A DNA stretch of 64,000 nucleotides from Aristolochia californica (GCA_029961685.1 JARWKL010000004.1:31253645-31317644); one strand, 5' to 3'; numbered from the stretch's first letter, positions 12,018 through 25,564 are shown. Notes: generated by a model not told the origin, from the sequence alone. A program made the numbers and translations.

Positions 12018-13040
12018 ATTATAAAAATTATATATAAGTAAAAACTGAACTTACCATAAAAGCACCAAAGGAGAAGGTTATTATAGAACTCAAATGTTAG
12101 ATAATTTGCATGATGATTATTTTTTCATCGATGACTTCTTCATCACAGAAATGGATATGAAAGTTAAAACTTAAAGTAGCAAGAAGTAAAAGACCAATTC
12201 AAATTAAAATGTTTGACATTTTCCAAAATTACACTTGCTCCATGGATCATATTATCTTCAATCAAAAGAAAAGAAGAAATGGTATCAAAAGACAGTTATT
12301 TGGTAGCAAAGGTATCCTTCCAAATGTCCTATTTTTACTTCTTGCACCTTAACTTACTATAATGGATTTTTTATTTTTTTAAATGAATGAACAACTTACT
12401 ATATCGATTGCTGACCTTCGTAATAGAAAAATTTCTCTCCTCAACCCGACTTTCCCTCCTATTCAGTTCTTGCCTACATCTCACATTGCAAAAAAAAGGG
12501 ATAATATGTAAGTTCTTCCAATTATCTATCAAACGGCATCTCATCAAAGCTTTCTTGAGTTTCTAACAATATTACCAAGAATTGATTGAAGCAAGTATCA
12601 AAACTAACGCTAACCAATATAAAAAATAAAAGAGACGTGGAAGGGCATTTTTTCGATACCTTTTTTTCTAATTAAACAAATGAAACACATAAATAAAAAG
12701 GAATGGCTCTCAGTGGCAATACCTGAATAGGTAGTCAGGGAGTCTGAGCGAAAAGGTAAGAGATGACTAGTCAAACTGAAATTAGGAGTTGACCTCACTC
12801 CTATACTCCAAAAACAAAAACCACTATTATATTTCAGCTACTAAATTCAAAATAAATTATTCCAATTGTGACCTTAAATGATAAGTATAAGCAGCAAAAT
12901 AGTCAACAAACAAAACTCCTTGTTCAAAGTCTATAACAAATTCAAAGGACATATTACGAAAAACATAAAAATCATTCTACATCTCATAGCATTTTACTTT
13001 ACTGCTTTGTCCTCATCTCCCGATCAAATAGCCATGCAGC
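12018..13040. other. AT-rich intergenic stretch
   Basis: No coding frame or element recognised on either strand. Could be old, decayed transposon or true intergenic DNA. Confidence 0.5.
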
Positions 13041-13230
13041 TAGGGGTGGCATCGAACCGAGTCGGTTCATGAACAGTTCAAGTTTGGCTCGGTTCGCCTC
13101 GATCAATCCCGAACTCAAACCGAATTTGAGTTCTGGGTTGTGTTCGTTTAGTAACCGAGCTGAGATCAACCAAGCTTCGGTTCGGTTCGCGAGCTCACGA
13201 GCTGGCTCAGTTACGTTAAACAATTTCGGG
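13041..13230 (+). repeat. Fold-back family arm fragment
   Basis: Starts TAGGGGTGGCATCGAACCGA, the same terminus as the arms at 20173 and 59037, followed by CG-rich GAGCTCG/TTCGGTTCG stretches typical of this family here. Only the first ~190 bp are present. Confidence 0.6.
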
Positions 13231-13671
13231 CCTCTAGGTTCTTGGCTTCTCTTCTTTGGGGAAAATCAGAGATGCAGAGACAGGTCAAAAAAATCGTGCT
13301 CTCACCTCTCTGTCTCTCCTCCTCAATTGTCTACTCTCTACGACTCCAATTATCTGTCTTCTCTAAATAATTGAGAGGGTTAGAAAACTCATAGAGTCTG
13401 CCCAGAGGGATGCCCTATTTCTTCTATTTTGTGGTAATAATTTTTAATTTTTCCTCTTACTTTTTTGTTTAAATAGGTGTCCTTTCGAGATGAGTGGTTG
13501 TGTAGACTTTGTTCTGCCGCTTCAGATCACCACTGCAATTGCTTAGGCGAGCTCACCTGTCTCTATTTCTACCCACTGTTTTGGTTAGGTTTTCGAAGGT
13601 ATTTCTACAAGCTGACTTAGTTACATATTTATACTAGTACGGCTTCAGCAGCTCCATTGAGCAAGCGGTTT
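13231..13671. other. Unassigned spacer
   Basis: Pyrimidine-rich sequence with no recognisable gene or repeat. Confidence 0.5.
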
Positions 13672-15455
13672 TGTTGAATTTATGGAAAAGGAAAACACTT
13701 CATTAACATTAATAACTTGTTGTAATTAGAGTACATAAACCTCTATTTATAATAGAGGAAGGTAATAGAGTCCAATTACAATAAAACTAGCATTGTCCCA
13801 ATTACACCTAAACTCTAACACTTAAAGATAAGTCCTAACATAATTAAATAACTCAATATAGATAAAAGACAAACATAACTCAAACTAAAACTCTTTTTTG
13901 ATGTGACCATAAGATAAGATACTTTTTGTGACTCCTTCTTGATCTTCCAACTGATGTGATAAGGATGTCAGCTCATGGTAATCATTGTGGGTCCTACTTC
14001 TTATGGGCTTGGGCCCATCTTGTGGGCCTTCCTTGGTCGTGTGGGCTTGAGCTAATCTTCCAACACTCCCACTCAAGTTGGGGGTGAGAGAACAACATGA
14101 ACTCCCAGCTTTCTGCAAATTATTTGTAGAATAATTTTGTATAAAATGTCACATCTTCCAATATGCTTTCATCTTCCAACATTGCCCCTCTTGCTGTTGT
14201 GTCCTTCCATGAGGCCCTGCTGGCAAAATATAAGTGAGAGTAAAAATCACTTCTAGTCGGTAAGTCATTGCTTCATACTCTAGACCTAATTGCTGGATGT
14301 AGGGGACACTCCGTCTTCTATCGGTAGTGTGTCTGTTGGCATTGATCTAAAGTGTCCACCACCGTGTCCCTCCAAGGACAACGACTCTCAAGTGGTAGGA
14401 GTCATAAAAGCCATTACAGGGGGGGGATAACATAGATGTAATAATGAGTTCCTCCGTCATGGTTTCCCAACCATGATATTTTTTGACAGGGTATCCTCCA
14501 TCATTGTTTTCCAATAGCGATATTTGTTTTTATTTGATAGGTGGTTTCCCAACCGTGATGTTTTTTGATAGGGTATCCTCCGTCATAGTTTCCCAACCGT
14601 GATTTTTTTTTACGGGGTAAAATAAAATATGATATGAGGCCACTTCTTCTTGAATAATAATGTCCCCAAAGAGACATAATAGCAGCAACTTTATATAACA
14701 TGACCATCTTCGAACACATATAAGATGGGCTACAAGATGGGCCTAAGCACATAAGAAGTAGGACCCACAATGATTACCATGAGCTGACATCCTTATCACA
14801 TAAGTTGGAAGATCAAGAAGGACTCACAAAAGTATCTTATCTTATGGTCAAGTCAAAGAAGAGTTTTAGTTTGAGTTATGTTTGTCTTTTATCTATATTG
14901 AGTTATTTAATTATGTTAGAACTTATCTTTAATTGTTAGAGTTTGGGTGTAATTTGGATAAGGGTAGTTTTATTGTAATTGGACTCTACTACCTTCCTCT
15001 ATTATAAATAGAGGTTCATGTACTCTGATTACAACAAGTTATTGAGGTCAATGAAGTATTATAAGATGGGGCACATGACCAAAGAAGGCCCACAAGATGG
15101 GCCCAAGCCCATAAGAAGTAGGACCCACCATGATTACCATGAGCTGGCATCCTTATCACATAAGTTGGAAGATCAAGAAGGACTCACAAAGGCATCTTTA
15201 TCTTATAATCACGTCCTAGAAGAGTTCTAGTTTGAGTTATATTTGTCTTTTATCTATATTGAGTTATTTAATTATGTTAGGACTTATCTTTAAGTGTTAG
15301 AGTTTGGGTGTAATTGGGACAAGGGTAGTTTTATTTTAATTGGACTCTACTACCTTCCTCTATTATAAACAGAGGTTCATGTACTCTCATTACAACAAGT
15401 TATTGATGTCTATGAAGTATTTCACTTTTCCATAAATTCAACTTGGTATCAGACC
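13672..15455. mobile_element. LTRs in opposite orientations around a short shared interior
   Basis: A minus-oriented LTR (13672-14065; TGTTGAATTTATGG to CTTCCAACA) is followed by ~0.6 kb that resembles 9600-10100 (CTTCCAACAYTCCC, GGTAGGAGT, TTTCCCAACC repeats). Then come two plus-oriented LTR copies. The first (about 14720-15055) is truncated at its end. The second (about 15056-15442) is complete to TTCAAC and is followed by TGGTATCAGACC (15444-15455), a primer site. The pieces belong to one LTR family but do not form a normal element, so rearrangement or multiple insertion is likely. Confidence 0.65.
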
Positions 15456-15479
15456 AGGTTTTGTGAGTTGACTTAATTA

Positions 15480-15990
15480 AAAAATAAAACTTAAAACCCA
15501 AATTAGGTAAAACAAATATGATTAATACACAAATAAGTAATTTAATGTATAATTAAAATGTATTAATATACTAATTAATTAAACTATATATTATATTATT
15601 TAATGATTGTAGTTTATTATACATTGATACAATAATTACATAAGCCAATTAATTGTGTACATGATTAATTATAAAAAAAATAAAGTTAAAAATAATAGAA
15701 ACGAATATAATAAGTTAAGTTATTAATTTATTAATAACATATGATATACTTTAACATAAAAAGGAATGATTAAACAGGAAAAAACTATCAAATTTTAACT
15801 TTAACACACTATATATTTTTACATATTATTAATAATAATATTTTTCTCTAAATTTAAAACCATTGATTGTATTAATTATAAAAATGGGTTAATTAAACAG
15901 TAATTAAAAATTAATATAATAAAAAATAAAGTTGGTTTAATTTTTCCTAACTTAGGAAAAATTAAATCAACAACGTCGTCTGCCTCACGG
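15480..15990. repeat. AT-rich block shared with the element at 31933-33429
   Basis: This stretch and 32120-32620 share a long series of matching phrases in the same order (AAATTAGGTAAAA, TAATTTAATGTATAA, TTAAACAGGAAAAA, CACACTATATATTTTTACAT, CCTAACTTAGGAAAAATT), so both derive from one repeat family. Confidence 0.75.
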
Positions 15991-17203
15991 CGCCAATCAT
16001 TGCAGGGAGACAACGACGGGCCAGCAGGCAACAACGATGGAGGGGGCACTCTCATGGTACATCGAAGGCGCTGCAACAGAGACACTTTGATTGGATGCTC
16101 TACGACACAGGTTGTGTGATAGAGCAGCAGCAGGCAATTGCGATGGAGGCTCTATGATGGCGACTCTGCGACGAAGGCCAAGAGGGAGAAGAGAGAGGGG
16201 GAGAAGCAAAAGAGAGGCCGAGAGAACGTTCGCAATGAGAGGGAGAAAAAAAATTCAGAGGAAGAAGAGACAAGAGAAGAAGGAGACCGAGAGAGGGAAG
16301 AGTGCGGGAGAGACAAAAAAAATTTCGACGATAGGTTTTGACTCGTTCCACTCGTTTCATCCGATTGATTCGCAATATATCCCTTTGTGTTTCTTTTCTA
16401 CTAGTCCATAGAAAAACAACCATTTTTCCATGTTTGTTCAAATAGAAAAGCAATACTTCATTATTGGAGTTTGGGAGGTTATGCTGTTGTGCTCATTTGT
16501 CTTTGGGTCTAAGATTTGGAGGGAACTCTTGAGATGCTTTTCTTTCTGTTTCTTTTTTGAATTCTCATTCTAATTCATCAAAAGCTATCATTTAGCTACA
16601 GTAAATTTGTTGGAAATTTGTGTCAATATTCATTTGAAAATCTCTACAGAATGAGAATAGTTTCATTTCTTTTTCCCCAACGTGGGTCTTGTTGTGGTTT
16701 CTCATATCTCTATCATGGATTAACAACAGAAACTCTTCATCCTAACACATAACTTCAATAGATGAAAACTACTCTTATCATTCAAATTCCCATGAGTCAA
16801 TCTACAAAATGGTCAAAGAAATTGATTGAATGCATCTGCCACATTTCTTCTTTCTTTTCTATTACACTGAAATCCTTCTGAAAAATTCTTTGTGGATATT
16901 ATCAGGTCTAAACAATTTTAAGCAGTAAGTAGTTGTATTCTCTGAACTTGTTCCAGTTGTCTTAATTGTCGTGGATCAACTTTGTTCATTTTCCCCAAAT
17001 TAAAGTTTATTTCAATCTAGGAAAATGAACAAGAGTAGAAAAGAGCAATGAACGCCCAAAAATTCCCTGCATGAACACTACTAAAAAGAGTTTCAAGAAC
17101 CAAATCACCCTTTGCTGAATTCAGCTTAGAAAAAATCATATATTTCATATACTTTTGTACAGACATTAAAACACCTGGGTGATAGTCCTATTATACTTGA
17201 ACA
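15991..17203. other. Spacer with purine-rich low-complexity DNA
   Basis: 15991-16320 is a GA-rich stretch that gives open but low-complexity frames. 16330-17203 shows no recognisable coding. It may be an intron or flank of the transporter gene remnant at 19.15-20 kb, but nothing seen proves that. Confidence 0.4.
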
Positions 17204-19103
17204 TGTGAAGGATACCACGTTGTAACAGTAGCTGAAGACTAGTTCCAATTACCGAAAACAGAGGCTGAAGACTAGCTCTCCAAGATGTAGAGAAACCCGA
17301 ATTTCTATTGTAAAATCAGTATAAATAAATGTACATCCTCCCCATTTAATTTGTGGTGATTTCAAATATTAGTTAAATCTTCTCATGGTATCAAAGCTGT
17401 AGCGGGTTGACTGGTTTGAACCACGAGATGCGGTAGTGAAAGCAGCAACGGGAGAAACAGAGCTCTCGAGAGATTTCTGGAAGAGCTGAAAGCTCTCGGC
17501 TATAGAGATGAGGTTGGAGAAACTAGGGATGGGCATGAGGGCCATTTGGGTGACGTTAAAGGTGGATAAATCAATGTCGAGTCCACGAAAAAACCAGTGG
17601 AGTTTGTCAGTGTTGTTGATGGGTTTGCCGATCACGTGAAGCTCGTCAAAGAGACCCTTGAAAATGCGGGAGTAGGCTAAAATATATTAAATTTCATGCT
17701 TCAGCTATTGGAGGTCAACCTTGAGACGAATTTCTCGAGCCTTTGATGGGTGGTTGAAGGCATTTTCCAGGTTTTGGCTCATGTAAGCATAGGGTGAAAA
17801 CCCAACAGTACTCTTACTGAAAATGTTTATATGGAATAACCTCCATTGACCCTCATTTTCCTCATCATGTTTGTTAGTTTTAGAAAGCTCTCTATGGTCT
17901 CAAACAAGTTCCTCGTGCTTGGTTGCAGCTTCAGCTCCTTTATCACTCAACTTAGTTTCTCCTACAGTCGTGCTGACACTTTTCTGTTTGTCTTTCATAA
18001 GCAATCAAACATTATCTATCTGCTCCTTTATGTTGATGACATCAATTCTGAGTTTGCAACAAAGGATTTGGATACTCTCAGTTACTTTCTTGGCCTTGAG
18101 GCTTTGCCAACTTCCGATGGACTATGTATCAGTCAGCTCAAATATTTATGAGACATCCTTACTCGAATTCAGTTGCTTGATAGAAAATATATTCATAGGC
18201 CTACAATAATTTCCCAGCATCTGTCTGCTAATGGTTACTTATTCTTGGATCCCACTCTTTACAGGTCTCTCATTGACACCCTTCAATACTTGATTATCAT
18301 GTGCCTTGACATTGCCTAATACGGTCAACTCTGTTACACATTTCTTACATGCTCCCACTAAATATCATTTTCTTGTTATGTCAAATGTACCATTCACTTT
18401 GGCTTTACCTTTCACCCATCTGTTACTTCTAGTGCTCTAGTTGCATACTCTGATGCTGACTGGGCAGGTTGTCATGACACTCGTTGGTCTACCTTTGGTT
18501 ACTCCATTTATCTTGGAGACAATTTGATTTCTTGGAGTGCTAAAAACCAACCTCCGGTACCACATTCTATTTGTGAATCTGACTATCGTGCTTTTGTGCA
18601 CACTGCAGCAGAACTTATTTTGCCTACACATCTCCTTTGCTATCTACATATTCTTTTTCCACGAGCTCTTCTCTTTATGTGATAACAAAAGTGCAATCTT
18701 CCTGAGCTCCAGTCTAGTTTCTCACAAGTGAGCCAAACATGTTGAATTAGATTATCATTTCCTTCAAGAACTTGTTGTTGTTGAAAAATTTACACGCATT
18801 ATGTGCCATTTCACCTGCAGGTCGCCGATATTTTCTCCAAAAGTAATCCACACCCTCTTTTTGAATTTTTTTCACTCCAAAATTCTTGTTTGTTCCAATC
18901 TGACGTTCAGCTTGCAGGGGGTGTGAAGGATACCAAGTCGTAACAACAGCTGAAGACCAGTTCCGATTACCAGAAACAGAGGCCGAAGACCAACTCGCCA
19001 AGTTACAGGGAAGCCCGAATTTCTGTTGTCAAATCAGTATTACTAATTGTACATACTCACCATTTAATTTGTGGTGATTTTGAAGATTAATTAAATCTTC
19101 TTA
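17204..19103 (+). mobile_element. Internally deleted Ty1/copia with inverted gag
   Basis: Two 182-bp LTRs (17204-17385 and 18922-19103) start TGTGAAGGATACCA and end AATCTTCTYA. The 5' LTR is followed directly by TGGTATCAAAGC (17386-17397), a primer site. The 3' LTR is preceded by GCAGGGGG. Flanks are GAACA (17199-17203) and GAACG (19104-19108), a near-perfect 5-bp duplication. At 17400-17760 a gag fragment (IGKPINNTDKLHWFFRGLD) lies on the MINUS strand. From about 17820 the plus strand carries RT (ALYGLKQ-like, IYLLLYVDDI) and RNase H (AYSDADWAGCHDTRWSTFGY, ISWSAKNQPP). Protease and integrase are missing and frames are broken. Confidence 0.88.
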
Positions 19104-19149
19104 GAACGGATTATAAACAGGTCGTGTCCGAAAGAAACGGGCTAAGCTA

Positions 19150-19990
19150 GAAGCAACGCCCACTACACAGATGCACCCCCACCACAGAAACGTCTCTTTG
19201 TAGCACTGTCTACCATGCACACTATCGCACCCTCCACCAAGACAATGCTATGCGTGCCGGAGCAGCAGTCGTTGGCGTAACCTCCGTGTTGGCGGTGTAA
19301 CCGAGCGACTGCGCGATCTGGCCGTGGTTGTTGCTGTAAATAAGCCCCACGGTCCCGCTGCAGAAATACTAGTAGAGCCAGAAATTGAGCCTCTTCACTA
19401 GCATCTTCGCGGACTGCTCCTCCCCTAACACGTTCAGCTTGTCCCCCTCCAGCACGTTTTCACAGAACCCACTACCGTTGTCTTTGCTCCCCTTCCTCTC
19501 GCCGGACCGCCGTTCTCCTTCCCCACCAGTTCCTTGTGCAGCTCGAGATCCTCCACGTCGAGCAGATTGAATCCGGAGCCCTGGAGGCGGAGGAGGGCCC
19601 TGGCGAAGAGAAGACGCGATACGGTGAGATCGAGGGCCAGAGTGTTGAGGACTAGGAGGTAAATCCCGACGAGTAAATCCAGGCTTCGTCCTGGAAGACT
19701 GGGTGCTGCACTTTGGGTTAACGGAGAACGGGGACAAGCACGATGGCGGACATGACGAGCGGGACGAGGGCATTGAGGAGGAAGTATAGGGCGTTGGAGT
19801 CGAGTGGGACGGCTCTGGTGAGGAGAGTGTACAACGCCTGGCTGACGCTGTTCTAGCTGACAGTGAGGGAGAGAGTGAGAGCACGGTTGATGGTGAAGTT
19901 CCGGATGCAGAGAACGAAGCAGACACCGTTGAACCAGCAGATGCTGCAGCTGGCCACCAAGAAAAGAAAAAACACCTGTCGGAGAAGAAG
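19150..19990 (-). pseudogene. NFD4-like (nodulin-like, MFS family) transporter remnant
   Basis: Minus-strand frames, with several frameshifts, give SICWFNGVCFVLCIRNF, then LALSLTVS-like and ALYTLLTRAVPLDSNALYFL, NALVPLVMSAIVL, an ELHKEL segment, LNVLGEEQSAKMLVKRLNFW and GLIYSNNHGQIAQSLG. This order matches plant nodulin-like/NFD4 membrane proteins of the major facilitator superfamily, from the middle of the protein into the second half. The hydrophobic segments fit membrane helices. The N-terminal part is not seen upstream (above 20000), and the 3' part runs out near 19180. Frameshifts, stops and truncation at both ends mark it as a pseudogene. The cytoplasmic loop is in a different frame from the helices. 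Confidence 0.6.
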
Positions 19991-20319
19991 AACGAGCTTT
20001 GACTTCAATTGACTGACCGGTCTTAAGTCAAAGACTTTGGAAAGAACAAGTCAAAGTAGAAGTGGGAACGTGGGTTGATGAGGTGGAGCACCGCTGAAAA
20101 CGTGCCTTATCAACCAATGGAGGTTGTTCGCACGTGCGGCTTCTCCTTGGCTGCCATTGCCTCCCTCTAGGTAGGGGTGGCATCGAACCGAGTCGAACCC
20201 AAACTTGTTTATATTCGAGCCAAGCTTGATTTAAATATTTCAAACTCGAGCTCGAACCAAGCCTAGGTTCCGGCCTAAAATTGTTATCGAGCTCGAGCCT
20301 AATAATTTTAACTGAGTTC

Positions 20320-23300
20320 CAATTGATCTCGAGCTTCAACATTCATTTAAAACTTTTCAAAAAATACATGTCAAATAAATTGTATATAAAATTATACATA
20401 CATTTCACACAAAATTTGGAATGACTTCTACTTAAAATTGGGCATAAGGGTGACATCGAATCCAGCTGAGTTTGAACCTTGTTCCAACCAAACTTGATTT
20501 AAATATTTTGAACTCGAGCTCAGCCAACCTTAGCCTCGAACCTAAAATTCTAATCAAACTCAAGCCTAATAATTTTAACCGAGTTCGAGTTCGAGCTCTA
20601 GCTAAGTTTGAGCATAACCTACATGTAATACTCTATATAAAATTATGCATACATTTTAAAAAAAGAATGATAGGGGAGGTTGAAGATTGAATTTCAATAA
20701 TGGATTAGAACACACCAATATTAATTTTTTTACTCCAAATGTGGTCTAGCTTATTTTGTAATTTTTAAATCTGGCCATAAATTTACTATGGCCTCCTTAG
20801 TGCCCCTAGTTGAAAATTTATATTCTAGGAAAAACTAGAAATGTTTTTCCTATGATACATATTTCCAAAAATACCTTTAACTAAAATCCTATTACTATTA
20901 GTGACTTATTAGAAAATTACAAGAAATATTTTAAAATTTTCTTAGGAAAGTTATATGGACCTTTTTCTGCCTCTTCTAGGGAAATAAATAAAAATTAATA
21001 ATCAATCTAATATATTACTATGTTTATCGATAAATTTTTAATCAAATAAAATATCAAACACAAAATTGCTATGAAAATTGCCTCATGCTAAAAGTATTAC
21101 GCCATTAACTGTCAAATACTTATTCAAATATTTTCTATAAGGTTTTCTAGCCCATCTTGGCAGCAAAATCTTTCTTATAAAATTATATGATTTTTAATAA
21201 GAATTTTCAATTAGAAAAATATTTACAAAAAACATGAGACACTAATAGTCAATATAAAATTATTATACTAAAATATATTTTTAATTTCTTCAAGAGCCAT
21301 GAGGAACGAGAGTTTAAGAAAAAAAAAAATTTCACATTATGATCTCGCACGTACAAAATCATCTTCACGCGGGGCAGGGTGGGGCCTTAGGTGCTGGTTC
21401 TAGTTTTTCGCCGAGACGAGGAACGACACCCAGGGAAAAGCTTCCAGCGACGTCGACAAGGAACTTTTGTCAGGGATAACGGCTACGATGGAGGCGGCGG
21501 CGACGGAAACAAAGGCTGAGGCAGACGAGGGGGAAGAAATCGATCGACGGCTACAGAATCGGGGGTGACGGAAAGGCAAAAGGCGGTTGTCAAGGCATCT
21601 ATCGACGGTGATAGAGGCGGCCACAGTAGCGGCCGGAGGGGCTCGGTGGTGATGAGGGGAAGAAGAATCCCCTAAGGGTGGCTTCGAACCGAGCCGGCTC
21701 ACTAGTTGCTCGAGCTCGGTTCGATTCGGTATACCCGAATCTCGAGCCGAGTTCGAGATCCAGGATCGGCTCATCTAAATTAACGAGTTGAGCGAAACCA
21801 AATCAAGATTCAGCTTGAAAGCTCGCGGGTCGGGTCATTAATTAAAAGAGTGGTGCAGGATTCGGGGGATTTGGGGCGAGTCGGGACTGGGGAACAGGAC
21901 CGGAGCGGGAGCGAGAGCGAGGGGGGAAAAATTCTTCCTCCCCTCGTCACCGCCGAGCCCCTTCGGACGCTGTTGTGGCTGCCTCTATCGTCGTCGATAG
22001 CTGCCTCGCCGGCTGCCTTTCCGCTAATGACTCGATTTCTTCACCCTCATCTGCCTTCACCTTTGTTTCTGTCGCCACCACCTCCGTCACAACCATTATC
22101 TCCAACGAAAGTTCCTCGTTGGCACCACAGGAAGCTTTTCCCTCAGCGGAAAACTAGAACTGGCACCTAAGTGTTAAGGGGAGGTTGAACTGGCACCAAT
22201 TGATCTCGAGCTTCAACATTCATTTAAAACTTTTCAAAAAATACATGTCAAATAAATTGTATATAAAATTATACATACATTTCACACAAAATTTGGAATG
22301 ACTTCTACTTAAAATTGGGCATAAGGGTGACATCGAATCCAGCTGAGTTTGAACCTTGTTCCAACCAAACTTGATTTAAATATTTTGAACTCGAGCTCAG
22401 CCAACCTTAGCCTCGAACCTAAAATTCTAATCAAACTCAAGCCTAATAATTTTAACCGAGTTCGAGTTCGAGCTCTAGCTAAGTTTGAGCATAACCTACA
22501 TGTAATACTCTATATAAAATTATGCATACATTTTAAAAAAAGAATGATAGGGGAGGTTGAAGATTGAATTTCAATAATGGATTAGAACACACCAATATTA
22601 ATTTTTTTACTCCAAATGTAGTCTAGCTTATTTTGTAATTTTTAAATCTGGCCATAAATTTACTATGGCCTCCTTAGTGCCCCTAGTTGAAAATTTATAT
22701 TCTAGGAAAAACTAGAAATGTTTTTCCTATGATACATATTTCCAAAAATACCTTTAACTAAAATCCTATTACTATTAGTGACTTATTAGAAAATTACAAG
22801 AAATATTTTAAAATTTTCTTAGGAAAGTTATATGGACCTTTTTCTGCCTCTTCTAGGGAAATAAATAAAAATTAATAATCAATCTAATATATTACTATGC
22901 TTATCGATAAATTTTTAATCAAATAAAATATCAAACACAAAATTGCTATGAAAATTGCCTCATGCTAAAAGTATTACGCCATTAACTGTCAAATACTTAT
23001 TCAAATATTTTCTATAAGGTTTTCTAGCCCATCTTGGCAGCAAAATCTTTCTTATAAAATTATATGATTTTTAATAAGAATTTTCAATTAGAAAAATATT
23101 TACAAAAAACATGAGACACTAATAGTCAATATAAAATTATTATACTAGAATATATTTTTAATTTCTTCAAGAGCCATGAGGAACGAGAGTTTAAGAAAAA
23201 AAAAATTTCACATTATGATCTCGCACGTACAAAATCATCTTCGCGCGGGGCAGGGTGGGGCCTTAGGTGCTGGTTCTAGTTTTTCGCCGAGACAAGGAAC

Positions 23301-25564
23301 GACACCCAGGGAAAAGCTTCCAGCGACGTCGACAAGGAACTTTTGTCAGGGATAACGGCTACGATGGAGGCGGCGGCGACGGAAACAAAGGCTGAGGCAG
23401 ACGAGGGGGAAGAAATCGATCGGCGGCTACAGAATCGGGGGTGACGGAAAGGCAGAAGGCGGTTGGCAAGGCATCTATCGACGGTGATAGAGGCGGCCAC
23501 AGTAGCGGCCGGAGGGGCTCGGTGGTGATGAGGGGAAGAAGAATCCCCTAAGGGTGGCTTCAAACCGAGCCGGCTCACTAGTTGCTCGAGCTCGGTTCGA
23601 TTCGGTATACCCGAATCTCGAGCCGAGTTCGAGATCCAGGATCGGCTCATCTAAATTAACGAGTTGAGCGAAACCAAATCAAGATTCAGCTTGAAAGCTC
23701 GCAGGTCGGGTCATTAATTAAAAGAGTGGTGCAGGATTCGGGGGATTTGGGGCGAGTCGGGACTGGGGAACAGGACCGGAGCGGGAGCGAGAGCGAGGGG
23801 GGAAAAATTCTTCCTCCCCTCGTCACCGCCGAGCCCCTTCGGACGCTGTTGTGGCTGCCTCTATCGTCGTCGATAGCTGCCTCGCCGGCTGCCTTTCCGC
23901 TAATGACTCGATTTCTTCACCCTCATCTGCCTTCACCTTTGTTTCTGTCGCCACCACCTCCGTCACAACCATTATCTCCAACGAAAGTTCCTCGTTGGCA
24001 CCACAGGAAGCTTTTCCCTCAGCGGAAAACTAGAACTGGCACCTAAGTGTTAAGGGGAGGTTGAAGATTGAATTTCAATAATGGATTAGAACACACCAAT
24101 ATTAATTTTTTTACTCCAAATGTGGTCTAGCTTATTTTGTAATTTTTAAATCTGGCCATAAATTTACTATGGCCTCCTTAGTGCCCCTAGTTGAAAATTT
24201 ATATTCTAGGAAAAACTAGAAATGTTTTTCGTATGATACATATTTCCAAAAATACCTTTAACTAAAATCCTATTACTATTAGTGACTTATTAGAAAATTA
24301 CAAGAAATATTTTAAAATTTTCTTAGGAAAGTTATATGGACCTTTTTCTGCCTCTTCTAGGGAAATAAATAAAAATTAATAATCAATCTAATATATTACT
24401 ATGCTTATCGATAAATTTTTAATCAAATAAAATATCAAACACAAAATTGCTATGAAAATTGCCTCATGCTAAAAGTATTACGCCATTAACTGTCAAATAC
24501 TTATTCAAATATTTTCTATAAGGTTTTCTAGCCCATCTTGGCAGCAAAATCTTTCTTATAAAATTATATGATTTTTAATAAGAATTTTCAATTAGAAAAA
24601 TATTTACAAAAAACATGAGACACTAATAGTCAATATAAAATTATTATACTAGAATATATTTTTAATTTCTTCAAGAGCCATGAGGAACGAGAGTTTAAGA
24701 AAAAAAAAATTTCACATTATGATCTCGCACGTACAAAATCATCTTCGCGCGGGGCAGGGTGGGGCCTTAGGTGCTGGTTCTAGTTTTTCGCCGAGACAAG
24801 GAATGACACCCAGGGAAAAGCTTCCAGCGACGTTGACAAGGAACTTTTGTCAGGGATAACGGCTACGATGGAGGCGGCGGCGACAGAAACAAAGGCTGAG
24901 GCAGACGAGGGGGAAGAAATCGATCGGCGGCTACAGAATCGGGGGTGACGGAAAGGCAGAAGGCGGTTGGCAAGGCATCTATCGACGGTGATAGAGGCGG
25001 CCACAGTAGCGGCCGGAGGGGCTCGGTGGTGATGAGGGGAAGAAGAATCCCCTAAGGGTGGCTTCGAACCGAGCCGGCTCACTAGTTGCTCGAGCTCGGT
25101 TCGATTCGGTATACCCGAATCTCGAGCCGAGTTCGAGATCCAGGATCGGCTCATCTAAATTAACGAGTTGAGCGAAACCAAATCAAGATTCAGCTTGAAA
25201 GCTCGCGGGTCGGGTCATTAATTAAAAGAGTGGTGCAGGATTCGGGGGATTTGGGGCGAGTCGGGACTGGGGAACAGGACCGGAGCGGGAGCGAGAGCGA
25301 GGGGGGAAAAATTCTTCCTCCCCTCGTCACCGCCGAGCCCCTTCGGACGCTGTTGTGGCTGCCTCTATCGTCGTCGATAGCCGCCTCGCCGGCTGCCTTT
25401 CCGCTAATGACTCGATTTCTTCACCCTCATCTGCCTTCACCTTTGTTTCTGTCGCCACCACCTCCGTCACAACCATTATCTCCAACGAAAGTTCCTCGTT
25501 GGCACCACAGGAAGCTTTTCCCTCGGCGGAAAACTAGAACTGGCACCTAAGTGTTAAGGAGAGA
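20320..25564. repeat. Three tandem copies of the fold-back core
   Basis: Unit 1 is 20320-22196 (1877 bp), unit 2 about 22197-24060, and unit 3 about 24061-25564 (1504 bp, lacking the first ~370 bp). Copies are nearly identical over long stretches. Units 2 and 3 share variants against unit 1 (TCGCGCGGGG versus TCACGCGGGG near 21366; ACTAGAATAT versus ACTAAAATAT), so the second duplication arose from unit 2 or 3. Junctions lie in short homologies (CAATTGATCTC; GGGGAGGTTGA). The repeated open frames here are by-products of the GC-rich palindrome. Confidence 0.92.

Noticed and set aside
16091..16453. Overlapping 60-117-codon frames on both strands
   Set aside because: GA-rich low-complexity sequence, open in several frames at once.
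19385..19926. Open frames of 61 codons (+) and 185 codons (-)
   Set aside because: The transporter homology lies mostly in other minus-strand frames; only the end of the 185-codon frame (LNVLGEEQSAKMLVKRLNFW) belongs to it.
21400..25550. Repeated open frames of 60-124 codons (Ser/Ala/Pro-rich) on both strands
   Set aside because: They recur with the palindromic core in all three tandem units and are mirror images of each other; no protein family fits.
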